From Streptomyces fumanus (lineage in GTDB: Bacteria > Actinomycetota > Actinomycetes > Streptomycetales > Streptomycetaceae), in assembly GCF_014655295.1 (NCBI RefSeq), contig NZ_BNBI01000011.1, positions 298,510 through 362,509 of the forward strand: DNA of 64,000 nucleotides, given 5' to 3'. Each line of letters opens with the position of its first letter. The stretch's first letter is position 1. A program made the translations under genes and the position numbers. Below are positions 33,142 through 42,052 of the stretch, piece by piece. The notes below the pieces were generated by a model, which saw only the letters and a program-made list of their open reading frames with translations, was not told the origin of the DNA and did not search any database.

Positions 33142-33630
33142 ATGAGCGCCGAGACTCCTGCCGCCACCGGCCAGTTCACCCGCCGCAGGCAGCAGTTCCG
33201 AGACTGGCGGGGCACCCGGCCGTTCTGGGCAGGTCTGCTCGTCCTGCTCGGCGGCTTCCCGATCATGTACTTCCCGTACGCGAACCTGAAGCTCGGCAAC
33301 CTCACGGTGGCGATGTCCACCACCGCCGGGGCCGGCTCTCTGATCATCGGTGTGCTGCTGGTCGTCCTCGGCATCAGCCTCTGGTTCCAGAAGCACGTGC
33401 GGACCTTCGCGGGTGTCGCGGCGATCCTCCTCGCCCTGGTGTCCATCCCCGTGTCCAACTTCGGTGGTTTCGTCATCGGCTTCCTGCTCTCGCTGATCGG
33501 CGGGGCGATGGCCGTGTCGTGGGCGCCGGGTCAGCCGCAGCCGGTGTCGGAGACCGCCTCGGACGAGCCGAACGATCTGTCAGGAACGAGCCCGGCCAAC
33601 GGGGCGAACGGGAGGCACAGTGCCGGCTGA
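33142..33630 (+). CDS. DUF6114 integral membrane protein
   Basis: 162 aa, ATG 33142 with a caggga ribosome site. About four transmembrane helices (FWAGLLVLLGGFPIMYFPY; MSTTAGAGSLIIGVLLVVLGISLWF; FAGVAAILLALVSIPVSNFGGFVIGFLLSLIGGAMAV) and a short hydrophilic C-terminus. Partner of the DUF6230 protein, probably forming a membrane complex with it (inference from constant pairing). The last 11 bp overlap the next gene. Confidence 0.85.
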   Translation: MSAETPAATGQFTRRRQQFRDWRGTRPFWAGLLVLLGGFPIMYFPYANLKLGNLTVAMSTTAGAGSLIIGVLLVVLGISLWFQKHVRTFAGVAAILLALVSIPVSNFGGFVIGFLLSLIGGAMAVSWAPGQPQPVSETASDEPNDLSGTSPANGANGRHSAG

Positions 33631-35026
33631 CGAGGTGACTCACGGGTCGGACGCGGGGGCGTCCCGCGTGAGAACCGGGCCGCGCCACGCGGCACCCAAG
33701 AAGCCGCTGTTCACCAGGTTCCACGTGCCGGCCGGGAAGGCGATAGCCCTCGCGGCGATGCCGACGGCGGTCCTCATGGGGATGGGGCTCACGCCGACGC
33801 TGGCCCTCGCCGACGGCAACGACCCCGCGGCGAACTCCAAGAGCCTGACGGCCGAGGAGTACCAGGCGTGCGTGGAGGCGCTGGCCGGCGAGAAGGACGA
33901 CGCTTCCGCCACGCCGACGCCCTCCGCGAGCGCGAGCGAGTCGGAGGCGGCCGAGGACGCCGACACACCGTCGGACGAGCCGAGCCCCTCGGCCACCACA
34001 CGGAAGGGCACGGGCACCGGCACCGGCTCGTCCTCTTCGTCGGATTCAGGTTCCGACGACGGGGACGACGGGGACGACGAGGACGACGACCAGGCCGCCG
34101 TCCCGGCCCCCGAGCCGTCCGCCTCCAAATCCGCGTCCACCGCGTCGCCGTCGGCCTCGCCCTCCCCCTCCGAGAAGGACGGCGGTCTGCTGGAGGACAT
34201 CGGCGACGCCCTGGAGGGCATCCTTACCGGCGGTCACAAGAACGCCGAGGAGAGCCCGGCGCCGACGGACGGAGCCTCGGAACCGGCGTCGGGCGCCACC
34301 ACCGACCCGGCGACCGAGGCGGCCGAGGCCGCCAAAGACGCCCTGAAGGACGCCACCGACGCCACCGACGACCCCGGCAAGGCGTCCGGGACGACCGGTG
34401 ACGACAAGACGGCAGCGGACGACACGACGGACCAGGCGGGCCAGACGGACCAGGCCGACCAGGCCACCCCGTCCCCGGACGCCACCGCCACCGCCTCCGC
34501 CAGCCCCAGCCCCACCCCCAGCGGCTCCGCCGGCCCCTCCGTCGACCCGGAGGACTGCCCCGCCGCCACGGACGCGGAGGGCGGCGTGGACAACACCCTC
34601 GCGCTGCCCGACCTTCCCTGGAGGCTGGAGGCCAGTTCGCTGCTGCTCAAGGGCGCCTCGTACAAGGGGGTCGTCGAGGTGCGCACGGCGAGCGGGGCGA
34701 CGAAGAAGGTGCTCAAGTACGTCGTGTCCGCCGGCACCGACATCGGCGACCTGCACCAGATCGTGCAGGACGAGCGGCAGAACAAGACGTACCACGTGCA
34801 GGCGGCGAAGGGCTCGACGTCCACCATCAAGGACGGCGACACCGTCATGTACACGGAGAGCATCTCGGGCAACCTGCTCGGGCTGATCCCGATCACGTTC
34901 GACCCGGAGCACCCGCCGCCGCTGGACATCCCGGTGATCTACTTCACCAAGGTGACGGTCGTGCAGGCCGGCCAGTTCGGCGGCACGCTGCACATCCCGG
35001 GGCTGCATCAGTACGTCACCGGCTGA
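33620..35026 (+). CDS. Secreted acidic Ser/Thr/Pro/Asp-rich protein
   Basis: 468 aa; GTG 33620 preceded by GGAGG (33611-33615), overlapping the DUF6114 stop. A hydrophobic segment at ~34-55 (IALAAMPTAVLMGMGLTPTLALA) is a signal peptide or anchor. Residues ~60-315 are low complexity: Ser/Ala/Pro runs, a long DDGDDGDDEDDD patch and Thr/Asp/Ala repeats. A globular ~150-residue C-terminal domain (LPWRLEASSLLLKGASYKGVVEVRTASG ... LHIPGLHQYVTG), with Cys only at the linker, is probably the functional part. Looks like a surface protein on a long acidic stalk. No family recognised. Confidence 0.75.
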   Translation: MPADEVTHGSDAGASRVRTGPRHAAPKKPLFTRFHVPAGKAIALAAMPTAVLMGMGLTPTLALADGNDPAANSKSLTAEEYQACVEALAGEKDDASATPTPSASASESEAAEDADTPSDEPSPSATTRKGTGTGTGSSSSSDSGSDDGDDGDDEDDDQAAVPAPEPSASKSASTASPSASPSPSEKDGGLLEDIGDALEGILTGGHKNAEESPAPTDGASEPASGATTDPATEAAEAAKDALKDATDATDDPGKASGTTGDDKTAADDTTDQAGQTDQADQATPSPDATATASASPSPTPSGSAGPSVDPEDCPAATDAEGGVDNTLALPDLPWRLEASSLLLKGASYKGVVEVRTASGATKKVLKYVVSAGTDIGDLHQIVQDERQNKTYHVQAAKGSTSTIKDGDTVMYTESISGNLLGLIPITFDPEHPPPLDIPVIYFTKVTVVQAGQFGGTLHIPGLHQYVTG

Positions 35027-35063
35027 ACGCCCCGCCAAGGACCCGTTCGGGAGCCGCACAACG

Positions 35064-35098
35064 CCGAGGGCGCCCCCTGCCGCAGGGGGCGCCCTCGG
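35064..35098. terminator. Strong convergent terminator
   Basis: 17-bp perfect inverted repeat (35064-35080 / 35082-35098; arm starts ccgagggcgcccc) between the stop of the secreted protein (35026) and the pyk stop (35115). Confidence 0.85.
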
Positions 35099-35114
35099 TG
35101 CGTATGCGCCGGTG

Positions 35115-36542
35115 TCAGGACCGCGTCTCGCCCAGGTGGTGGACGCGGACCATGTTGGTGGTGCCGGGGACGCCGGGGGGCGAACCGGCGGTGATCACGA
35201 CGACGTCACCGGGGGAGAAGCGGTTGAGCTTCACCATCTCCTGGTCGACCAGGTCGACCATCTCGTCGGTGGAGTTCACGAACGGCACGACGTACGACTC
35301 CACGCCCCAGCTCAGCGCGAGCTGGTTGCGGGTGGCCTCGTCGGTGGTGTACGCGATGATCGGCTGGACCGCGCGGTAGCGGGAGAGCCGGCGGGCGGTG
35401 TCACCGGACTGGGTGAACGCCACCAGGCCCTTGCCGCCGAGGAAGTCGGCGATCTCGGCGGCGGCACGAGCCACCGAACCGCCCTGCGTGCGCGGCTTCT
35501 TGCCCGGGACCAGCGGCTGGAGGCCCTTGGAGAGCAGCTCCTGCTCGGCCGCGGTGACGATCTTCGACATGGTCTTGACCGTCTCGATCGGGTACGCGCC
35601 CACGCTGGACTCGGCGGAGAGCATCACCGCGTCGGCGCCGTCCAGGATGGCGTTGGCGACGTCGGACGCCTCGGCGCGGGTCGGCCGGGAGTTGGTGATC
35701 ATCGACTCCATCATCTGGGTCGCCACGATCACCGGCTTGGCGTTGCGCCGGCACAGCTCGATCAGGCGCTTCTGCACCATGGGGACCTTTTCGAGCGGGT
35801 ACTCGACGGCCAGGTCGCCGCGGGCGACCATCACGCCGTCGAACGCCATCACGACGTCCTCCATGTTGTCGACCGCCTGCGGCTTCTCCACCTTGGCGAT
35901 GACGGGGACCCGGCGGCCCTCCTCGTCCATGATCCGGTGCACGTCGGCGACGTCCTTGGCGTCCCGGACGAAGGAGAGCGCGACCAGGTCGCAGCCCATG
36001 CGCAGCGCGAACCGCAGGTCCTCGACGTCCTTCTCGGACAGCGCGGGCACGTTGACCGCCGCGCCGGGCAGGTTGATGCCCTTGTGGTCGGAGATGACGC
36101 CGCCCTCGATGACGATCGACTTCACCCGGGGGCCCTCGACCTCGGTGACCTTCAGCTCGACGTTGCCGTCGTTGATGAGGATCTGGTCGCCCTTGGCGAC
36201 ATCGCCGGGCAGGCCCTTGTAGGTGGTGCCGCAGATCGTCCTGTCGCCCGGCACGTCCTCGGTGGTGATGGTGAACTCGTCACCCCGGACCAGCTCCACC
36301 GGGCCCTCGGCGAAGGTCTCCAGGCGGATCTTGGGGCCCTGGAGGTCGGCGAGCACCCCGATGGCCCGGCCGGTCTCCTTGGCGGCGGCCCGGACCCGGT
36401 CGTACCGCCCCTGGTGCTCGGCGTGCGTGCCGTGGCTGAAGTTGAAGCGGGCCACGTTCATGCCGGCTTCGATCAGCGCGACCAGTTGCTCGTGGGAGTC
36501 GACCGCGGGGCCGAGAGTACAGACGATTTTCGAACGGCGCAT
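35115..36542 (-). CDS. pyk: Pyruvate kinase
   Basis: 475 aa from ATG 36542 (MRRSKIVCTLGPAVDS). Phosphoenolpyruvate + ADP to pyruvate + ATP. Barrel and catalytic residues visible: NFSHG, KIRLE, KGDQI, the metal-site motif RGDLAVE, and the signature VIVATQMMESMI(T), then a C-terminal allosteric domain ending in the STDEMVD phosphate-binding region. Downstream of ackA-pta on the same strand, but with its own promoter. Streptomyces usually has two pyruvate kinases; this is the one beside the acetate genes. Confidence 0.95.
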   Translation of the reverse strand: MRRSKIVCTLGPAVDSHEQLVALIEAGMNVARFNFSHGTHAEHQGRYDRVRAAAKETGRAIGVLADLQGPKIRLETFAEGPVELVRGDEFTITTEDVPGDRTICGTTYKGLPGDVAKGDQILINDGNVELKVTEVEGPRVKSIVIEGGVISDHKGINLPGAAVNVPALSEKDVEDLRFALRMGCDLVALSFVRDAKDVADVHRIMDEEGRRVPVIAKVEKPQAVDNMEDVVMAFDGVMVARGDLAVEYPLEKVPMVQKRLIELCRRNAKPVIVATQMMESMITNSRPTRAEASDVANAILDGADAVMLSAESSVGAYPIETVKTMSKIVTAAEQELLSKGLQPLVPGKKPRTQGGSVARAAAEIADFLGGKGLVAFTQSGDTARRLSRYRAVQPIIAYTTDEATRNQLALSWGVESYVVPFVNSTDEMVDLVDQEMVKLNRFSPGDVVVITAGSPPGVPGTTNMVRVHHLGETRS

Positions 36543-36548
36543 GGGGCG

Positions 36549-36592
36549 ATCCTATCGGTTTGTTTCGCTCCGGAATATTCCGCCTAGCGGAA
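36549..36592 (-). promoter_or_regulatory. pyk promoter region with overlapping palindromes
   Basis: Minus strand TAGGAT (36549-36554) ends 6 nt before the pyk ATG, so the mRNA may be leaderless; alternatively AGGA of the same box is a ribosome site. Just upstream are two palindromes, cggaatattccg (36571-36582) and TTCCGC-CTA-GCGGAA (36578-36592), which overlap and could be an operator. Confidence 0.4.
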
Positions 36593-36647
36593 GCTACAAA
36601 CGGGCGCGGGGGTGCTCAGTCGTGAATTCAGCAGTGACCTCGACCGG

Positions 36648-37862
36648 TCATCCGTTGTTCTTTTCGACCAGTGCGTACGTCTGTGTCGCGATCTCCAATT
36701 CTTCATCCGTGGGCACCACGGCGACCTTCACCCGGGCGTCCTCGGGGGAGATCAGCCGGGGACCGTCGCCGCGTACGGCGTTCAGCCCGGCGTCGACCGC
36801 CAGGCCCAGTCCCTCCAGGCCCGCCACGGCAGCCTCCCGCACCGGTGCCGCATTCTCGCCGACCCCGGCCGTGAAGGCGACCGCGTCCACCCGTCCGAGG
36901 ACCGCGTAATAGGCGCCGATGTACTTCTTCAGACGGTGAATGTAGATGTCGAAGGCGAGCTTCGCCGCTTCGTCCCCGGCGTCCACGCGGCGCCGGATCT
37001 CCCGCATGTCGTTGTCGCCGCACAGACCGAACAGGCCGCTCCTCTTGTTGAGGAGAGTGTCGATCTCGTCGGTGGACATTCCGCCTACGCGCTCCAAATG
37101 GAAGATGACCGCCGGGTCCAGGTCTCCCGACCGCGTACCCATCACCAGCCCCTCCAAAGGCGTCAGCCCCATGGAGGTGTCCACGCACCGGCCGCCCTGG
37201 ACCGCCGAGGCCGAGGCGCCGTTGCCCAGGTGCAGCACGATGACGTTCACCTCGGCCGGGTCCTTGCCCAGCAGCCTGGCGGTCTCGCGGGAGACGTACG
37301 CGTGCGAGGTGCCGTGGAAGCCGTAGCGGCGGATGCGGTGCCGGTCGGCGATCTTCGGGTCGATGGCGTAGCGCGCCGCGGCCTCCGGCATCGTGGTGTG
37401 GAACGCGGTGTCGAAGACGGCGACCTGGGGCAGGTCGGGGCGCAGGGCGCGGGCGGTGCGCAGGCCGGTGAGGTTGGCCGGGTTGTGCAGCGGGGCGACC
37501 GGGATCAGCCGTTCGATCTCGGTGAGCACCGAGTCGTCGACGAGGGTGGGCTCGGTGAAGAACATGCCGCCGTGCACCACCCGGTGCCCGATCGCGGCCA
37601 GCTCCGGGGAGTCCAGGCCCAGGCCGTCCCGGGCCAGCTCCCCGGCGACCGCCTTCAGGGCGGCCTCGTGGTCGGCGATCGGGCCGTTCTGCTCGCGGGT
37701 GCTGCCGTCGGGCACGTGGGTGTGCTTCAGCCGGGAGGTCCGCTCGCCGATCCGCTCGACCAGACCCACCGCGAGCCGGCTGCTGTCGCGCATGTCGAGC
37801 AACTGGTACTTCAGCGAGGACGAGCCGGAGTTGAGGACGAGGACACGGGTGGGACTGCTCAC
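36648..37862 (-). CDS. ackA: Acetate kinase
   Basis: 404 aa starting at GTG 37862, whose first bases overlap the pta TGA (GTGA). ASKHA fold: VLVLNSGSSSLKYQL, HRVVHGG, FDTAFH, YGFHGTSH (catalytic His region), HLGNGAS, GTRSGDLDP, FTAGVGENA. Converts acetyl phosphate + ADP to acetate + ATP, completing overflow metabolism with Pta. The longer open frame upstream is the shifted pta sequence and is not coding. Confidence 0.95.
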   Translation of the reverse strand: MSSPTRVLVLNSGSSSLKYQLLDMRDSSRLAVGLVERIGERTSRLKHTHVPDGSTREQNGPIADHEAALKAVAGELARDGLGLDSPELAAIGHRVVHGGMFFTEPTLVDDSVLTEIERLIPVAPLHNPANLTGLRTARALRPDLPQVAVFDTAFHTTMPEAAARYAIDPKIADRHRIRRYGFHGTSHAYVSRETARLLGKDPAEVNVIVLHLGNGASASAVQGGRCVDTSMGLTPLEGLVMGTRSGDLDPAVIFHLERVGGMSTDEIDTLLNKRSGLFGLCGDNDMREIRRRVDAGDEAAKLAFDIYIHRLKKYIGAYYAVLGRVDAVAFTAGVGENAAPVREAAVAGLEGLGLAVDAGLNAVRGDGPRLISPEDARVKVAVVPTDEELEIATQTYALVEKNNG

Positions 37863-39949
37863 TGGTGGGGGGCCTTCTCGGTCGGGGACTGGGCCTGGAT
37901 GGCGGTGATGGCGACGGTGTTGACGATGTCCTGGACGAGCGCGCCCCGGGACAGGTCGTTGACCGGCTTGCGCAGGCCCTGCAGGACCGGGCCGACGGCG
38001 ATCGCGCCGGCCGAGCGCTGCACGGCCTTGTAGGTGTTGTTGCCGGTGTTCAGGTCGGGGAAGATCAGCACGGTGGCCTGGCCGGCCACCTCCGAGCCGG
38101 GCAGCTTGGTCGCGGCGACCGTCGGCTCCACCGCCGCGTCGTACTGGATGGGGCCCTCGATCCGCAGGTCGGGGCGGCGGGCCCGGACCAGCTCGGTGGC
38201 CGCGCGCACCTTGTCCACGTCGGCGCCGGTCCCGGAGGTGCCGGTCGAGTACGACAGCATGGCGATCCGGGGCGCCACCCCGAACTGGGCCGCCGTGGTC
38301 GCCGACTGCACGGCGATGTCGGCGAGCTGCTCGGCGTCCGGGTCCGGGTTGACCGCGCAGTCGCCGTAGACCAGGACCTTGTCGGCCAGGCACATGAAGA
38401 ACACCGAGGAGACGATCGACGCCTCCGGCTTGGTCTTGATGATCTCGAAGGCGGGGCGGATGGTGGCCGCCGTGGAGTGCACCGAGCCCGACACCATGCC
38501 GTCGGCGAGGCCCTCCTGCACCATCAGGGTGCCGAAGTAGTTCACGTCGGAGACGACGTCGTACGCCAGTTCCACGGTGACACCCTTGTGGGCGCGCAGC
38601 TCGGCGTACCGCTGGGCGAAGGCGTCGCGCAGCTCGCTGGTGGCCGGGTCGATCAGTTGGCTGTCGCCGAGGTCGATGCCCAGGTCGGCGGCCTTCTTGC
38701 GGATCTGCTCGACCGGGCCGAGCAGCGTCAGGTCGCACACGCCCCGGCGCAGCAGCACCTCGGCGGCGTGCAGGACGCGCACCTCGGTGCCCTCGGGCAG
38801 GACCACCCGGCGCCGGTCGGAGCGGGCCTGTTCGAGAAGGGTGTGCTCGAACATCATCGGGGTGACCCGGTCGCTGCTCGGAGCGGAGACCCGCTTGCTG
38901 AGGTCGGCGGTGTCGACGTACCGCTCGAACAGGCCGAGGGCGGTCTCCGCCTTGCGCGGGGTGGCCGCGTTGAGCTTGCCCTCCAGGGAGAACAGCCGCT
39001 CGGCGGTGGGGAAGCTGTTGCCGGGCACCGTCAGCACCGGGGTGCCGGGGGCGAGGCGGGCGGCGAGGGTGAGGATGGCGTCGTTCGGCACCTCGTCCAG
39101 GGTGAGCAGCACCCCGGCGATCGGCGGGGTGCCGGCGCTGTGCGCGGCGAGCGAGCCGACGACCAGGTCGGCGCGGTCGCCGGGGGTGACGACCAGGCAG
39201 CCGGGGGTCAGGGCGCCCAGGAAGTTGGGCAGCATGGCGCCGCCGAAGACGAAGTCCAGCGCGTCCCGGGCCAGCCCGGAGTCGTCGCCGAGGACCACCT
39301 TGGCGCCGAGGGCGTGGGCGATCTGGGAGACGGTGGGCGCCGACAGGGCCGGCTCGTCGGGCAGCACCCAGCACGGCACCGGCAGCCGGCCGGCCATCTG
39401 CCCGGCGATGGCCGCCCGGTCCTCGCGGGCCACCCGGTTGGCGACCATGGCCAGGACGTCGCAGCCGAGGGAGTCGTAGGCGCGGAAGGCGTTGCGGGTC
39501 TCGGCCAGCACCGACTCGGCGCTCTGCCGCCGCCCGCCCACCACCGGGATCACCGACGCGCCGAACTCGTTGGCCAGCCGGGCGTTCAGCGACAGCTCGT
39601 CGGGGAGCTGGGTGTCGGCGAAGTCGGTGCCGAGGACCAGGACGACGTCGTAGTCCCGGGCGACCAGGTGGAAGCGGTCCACCAGGGCGGAGACCAGCTC
39701 GTCGGTGCCCTGCTCGGCCTGGAGGGCGGAGGCCCGCTGGTAGTCCATGCCGTACACGGTCGACGGGTCCTGCGCGAGCCGGTAGCGGGCGCGCAGCAGC
39801 TCGAAGAGCCGGTCGGGGCCGTCGTGGACGAGGGGGCGGAAGACGCCGACCCGGTCGACCTGCCGGGTCAGGAGTTCCATGACCCCCAGCTCGACGACCT
39901 GGCGGCCGTCGCCGCGGTCGATACCGGTCACGTACACGCTGCGCGTCAC
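37859..39949 (-). CDS. pta: Phosphate acetyltransferase (long, DRTGG-containing form)
   Basis: 696 aa from GTG 39949 with a gagag site. N-terminal P-loop-like/CobB domain (MTRSVYVTGIDRGDGRQ ... VLVLGTDFAD), middle DRTGG domain (~215-330), and C-terminal catalytic PTA_PTB domain (~370-690: RVVLPEGTEVRVLHAAEVLLRRG ... GMVSGSVHSTAATIRPAF ... FPDLNTGNNTYKAVQRS). Acetyl-CoA + Pi to acetyl phosphate. Operon pta-ackA, divergent from pfkA. The N-terminal GIDRGDG lacks the usual GK-S/T of a true P-loop. Confidence 0.94.
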   Translation of the reverse strand: MTRSVYVTGIDRGDGRQVVELGVMELLTRQVDRVGVFRPLVHDGPDRLFELLRARYRLAQDPSTVYGMDYQRASALQAEQGTDELVSALVDRFHLVARDYDVVLVLGTDFADTQLPDELSLNARLANEFGASVIPVVGGRRQSAESVLAETRNAFRAYDSLGCDVLAMVANRVAREDRAAIAGQMAGRLPVPCWVLPDEPALSAPTVSQIAHALGAKVVLGDDSGLARDALDFVFGGAMLPNFLGALTPGCLVVTPGDRADLVVGSLAAHSAGTPPIAGVLLTLDEVPNDAILTLAARLAPGTPVLTVPGNSFPTAERLFSLEGKLNAATPRKAETALGLFERYVDTADLSKRVSAPSSDRVTPMMFEHTLLEQARSDRRRVVLPEGTEVRVLHAAEVLLRRGVCDLTLLGPVEQIRKKAADLGIDLGDSQLIDPATSELRDAFAQRYAELRAHKGVTVELAYDVVSDVNYFGTLMVQEGLADGMVSGSVHSTAATIRPAFEIIKTKPEASIVSSVFFMCLADKVLVYGDCAVNPDPDAEQLADIAVQSATTAAQFGVAPRIAMLSYSTGTSGTGADVDKVRAATELVRARRPDLRIEGPIQYDAAVEPTVAATKLPGSEVAGQATVLIFPDLNTGNNTYKAVQRSAGAIAVGPVLQGLRKPVNDLSRGALVQDIVNTVAITAIQAQSPTEKAPHQ

Positions 39950-40021
39950 GCGTGCTCTCCGTTCCTGTGCGAGTGGGCGTCGCGGTCATAAAAATCGCCC
40001 ACCGAGGTGAGCGGAACCCTC

Positions 40022-40048
40022 TTGACAATACCTCCGCGGCTATATAAG
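40022..40048 (+). promoter_or_regulatory. Candidate pfkA promoter
   Basis: TTGACA (40022-40027) and TATAAG (40043-40048), 15-bp spacer, about 90 nt upstream of the pfkA ATG in the 193-bp divergent gap to pta. The surrounding AT-rich tatataag stretch stands out. Consensus-like for the principal sigma factor. Confidence 0.55.
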
Positions 40049-40142
40049 GCGCCCGTCAATGCCCTGTCGGCGGTGGTGGGTGGGACGTGGAAGAATCGAC
40101 AGTGGCTCACCGGTGTCAACAGCGAGCAGGAGACACAGCACG

Positions 40143-41168
40143 ATGCGTATCGGAGTTCTCACCGCAGGCGGCGACTGCCCGGGCCTGAACGCAGTGATCC
40201 GGTCGGTCGTGCACCGAGCGGTCGACAACTACGGCGACGAGGTCATCGGCTTCGAGGACGGGTACGCCGGGCTGCTGGACGGCCGCTACCGCCCCCTCGA
40301 CCTCAACGCGGTCAGCGGCATCCTCGCCCGCGGCGGCACCATCCTCGGCTCCTCCCGGCTGGAGCGCGACCGGCTCCGCGAAGCCTGCGAGAACGCCGGC
40401 GACATGATCCAGAGCTTCGGCATCGACGCGCTGATCCCGATCGGCGGCGAGGGCACGCTGACCGCGGCCCGGATGCTGTCGGACGCGGGTCTGCCGGTGG
40501 TCGGCGTGCCGAAGACCATCGACAACGACATCTCCTCCACCGACCGCACCTTCGGCTTCGACACGGCCGTCGGCGTGGCCACCGAGGCGATGGACCGGCT
40601 GAAGACCACCGCCGAGTCCCACCAGCGGGTCATGGTCGTCGAGGTCATGGGCCGGCACGCCGGCTGGATCGCCCTGGAGTCCGGCATGGCGGCCGGCGCC
40701 CACGGCATCTGCCTGCCGGAGCGGCCCTTCGACCCGGCCGACCTGGTCAAGATGGTCGAGGAGCGGTTCGCCCGGGGCAAGAAGTTCGCGGTGATCTGCG
40801 TGGCCGAGGGCGCCCACCCCGTCGAGGGGTCCATGGACTACGGGCACGGCGAGATCGACCAGTTCGGCCACGAGCGCTTCCAGGGCATCGGCACCGCCCT
40901 GGCGTACGAGCTGGAGCGGCGGCTGGGCAAGGAGGCCAAGCCGGTCATCCTCGGCCACGTCCAGCGCGGCGGCACGCCCACCGCGTACGACCGGGTGCTG
41001 GCCACCCGGTTCGGCTGGCACGCGGTGGAGGCCGCGCACCGGGGCCAGTTCGGGCGGATGACGGCGCTGCGCGGCACGGACATCGTGATGGTGCCGCTGG
41101 CGGAGGCCGTGACCGAGCTGAAGACGGTCCCGAAGGACCGGATGGACGAGGCGGAGTCGGTCTTCTAG
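40143..41168 (+). CDS. pfkA: 6-phosphofructokinase (ATP-dependent type)
   Basis: 341 aa from ATG 40143 with a caggaga site. Motifs GVLTAGGDCPGLNAVIRS (nucleotide/phosphate loop), GGEGTLTAARML, PKTIDNDI (catalytic Asp), EVMGRHAGWIAL and HVQRGGTPTAYDR. GGEG, rather than GGED, at the phosphodonor position indicates ATP rather than pyrophosphate. Commits fructose-6-phosphate to glycolysis. Divergent from pta-ackA and opposite pyk, so four central carbon genes sit together. Confidence 0.95.
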   Translation: MRIGVLTAGGDCPGLNAVIRSVVHRAVDNYGDEVIGFEDGYAGLLDGRYRPLDLNAVSGILARGGTILGSSRLERDRLREACENAGDMIQSFGIDALIPIGGEGTLTAARMLSDAGLPVVGVPKTIDNDISSTDRTFGFDTAVGVATEAMDRLKTTAESHQRVMVVEVMGRHAGWIALESGMAAGAHGICLPERPFDPADLVKMVEERFARGKKFAVICVAEGAHPVEGSMDYGHGEIDQFGHERFQGIGTALAYELERRLGKEAKPVILGHVQRGGTPTAYDRVLATRFGWHAVEAAHRGQFGRMTALRGTDIVMVPLAEAVTELKTVPKDRMDEAESVF

Positions 41169-41179
41169 GCGGTACGCAG

Positions 41180-41195
41180 GCGCCCGGGCGGGCGC
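41180..41195. terminator. Short hairpin between pfkA and the sugar transporter
   Basis: gcgccc (41180-41185) / gggcgc (41190-41195), 4-nt loop, in the 38-bp gap between convergent stops. Short stem, modest support. Confidence 0.4.
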
Positions 41196-41206
41196 GGACC
41201 CGCGGT

Positions 41207-42046
41207 TCACCCCTTGACCGCCCCGCCCAGCGCGAACCCCCCGCCGAGCCGCCGGGAGATCAGCACGTACAGCAGGATCACCGGCGTCGAGTAGACGACC
41301 GAGAACGCGGCGAGCTGGCCGTAGGCCACCATGCCCCGGTTGCCGAAGAACTCGTTGATGCTGACCGAGGCCGGCATCCGGTCCGGGGTGAGCAGCAGCA
41401 TGAAGGGGACGAAGAAGTTCCCCCACATCATCACGAACGAGAACACCGTCACCACCGCCACCCCCGGCCCCATCAGCGGCAGCACGATCCGCAGCAGGGA
41501 CTGGAAGGACGAGGCCCCGTCGGTCCAGGCGGCCTCCTCCAGCTCCTTCGGCACCCCGTCCATGAAGTTCTTCATCAGCCAGATGGCGAACGGGAGCTGG
41601 GAGGCGGCGAAGAACAGGATCGTCCCCTGGAAGGTGTCGATCAGGTTCACCCGGACGAACAGGGCGTACACCGGCACCATGATCGCGGTGATCGGCAGCG
41701 AGGTGGCGAAGAGCACGGTGAGCAGGAAGGGCCGGTTCAGCCGGGAGCGGAACCGGGACAGCGGGTACGCCGCGAGCGCCGCGCAGGCCACCGTCAGCGC
41801 CGTCGCGCCGCCGCACAGGATCAGGCTGTTCAGCAGCGGCCGGAACGTGATGTCGTCGGTGAGGATCGCGTCGAAGTGGTCCAGGGTGAGGCCGTCCGGT
41901 GCCCGCACCGTCAGGCCGGCGTGCGGGTCGAGGGCGGACAGCACCACCCACACCAGGGGCAGCGCGAACGCGGCGGCGGCCAGCAGCAGCCCCGCGTCGG
42001 CGGCCAGTCGGCGGCGGGAGCGGCGCGCGGCGAGGGCAGGGGCCAT
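41207..42046 (-). CDS. Carbohydrate ABC transporter permease (MalG type)
   Basis: 279 aa with six helices and the EAA loop EEAAWTDGASSFQSLLRIVLPLMGPG that docks the ATPase. N-terminus is a short basic cytoplasmic segment. Third gene of a binding protein-permease-permease operon, 6 bp after the MalF-type gene. No ATPase gene follows, so, as for many Streptomyces sugar importers, a shared MsiK-like ATPase probably energises it. Confidence 0.9.
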   Translation of the reverse strand: MAPALAARRSRRRLAADAGLLLAAAAFALPLVWVVLSALDPHAGLTVRAPDGLTLDHFDAILTDDITFRPLLNSLILCGGATALTVACAALAAYPLSRFRSRLNRPFLLTVLFATSLPITAIMVPVYALFVRVNLIDTFQGTILFFAASQLPFAIWLMKNFMDGVPKELEEAAWTDGASSFQSLLRIVLPLMGPGVAVVTVFSFVMMWGNFFVPFMLLLTPDRMPASVSINEFFGNRGMVAYGQLAAFSVVYSTPVILLYVLISRRLGGGFALGGAVKG

Positions 42047-42052
42047 GGCGGG

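Noticed and set aside
37863..40028. Long in-frame upstream extension of ackA
   Set aside because: It is the shifted pta reading frame; pta has full family motifs, and ackA starts at GTG 37862 overlapping the pta stop.
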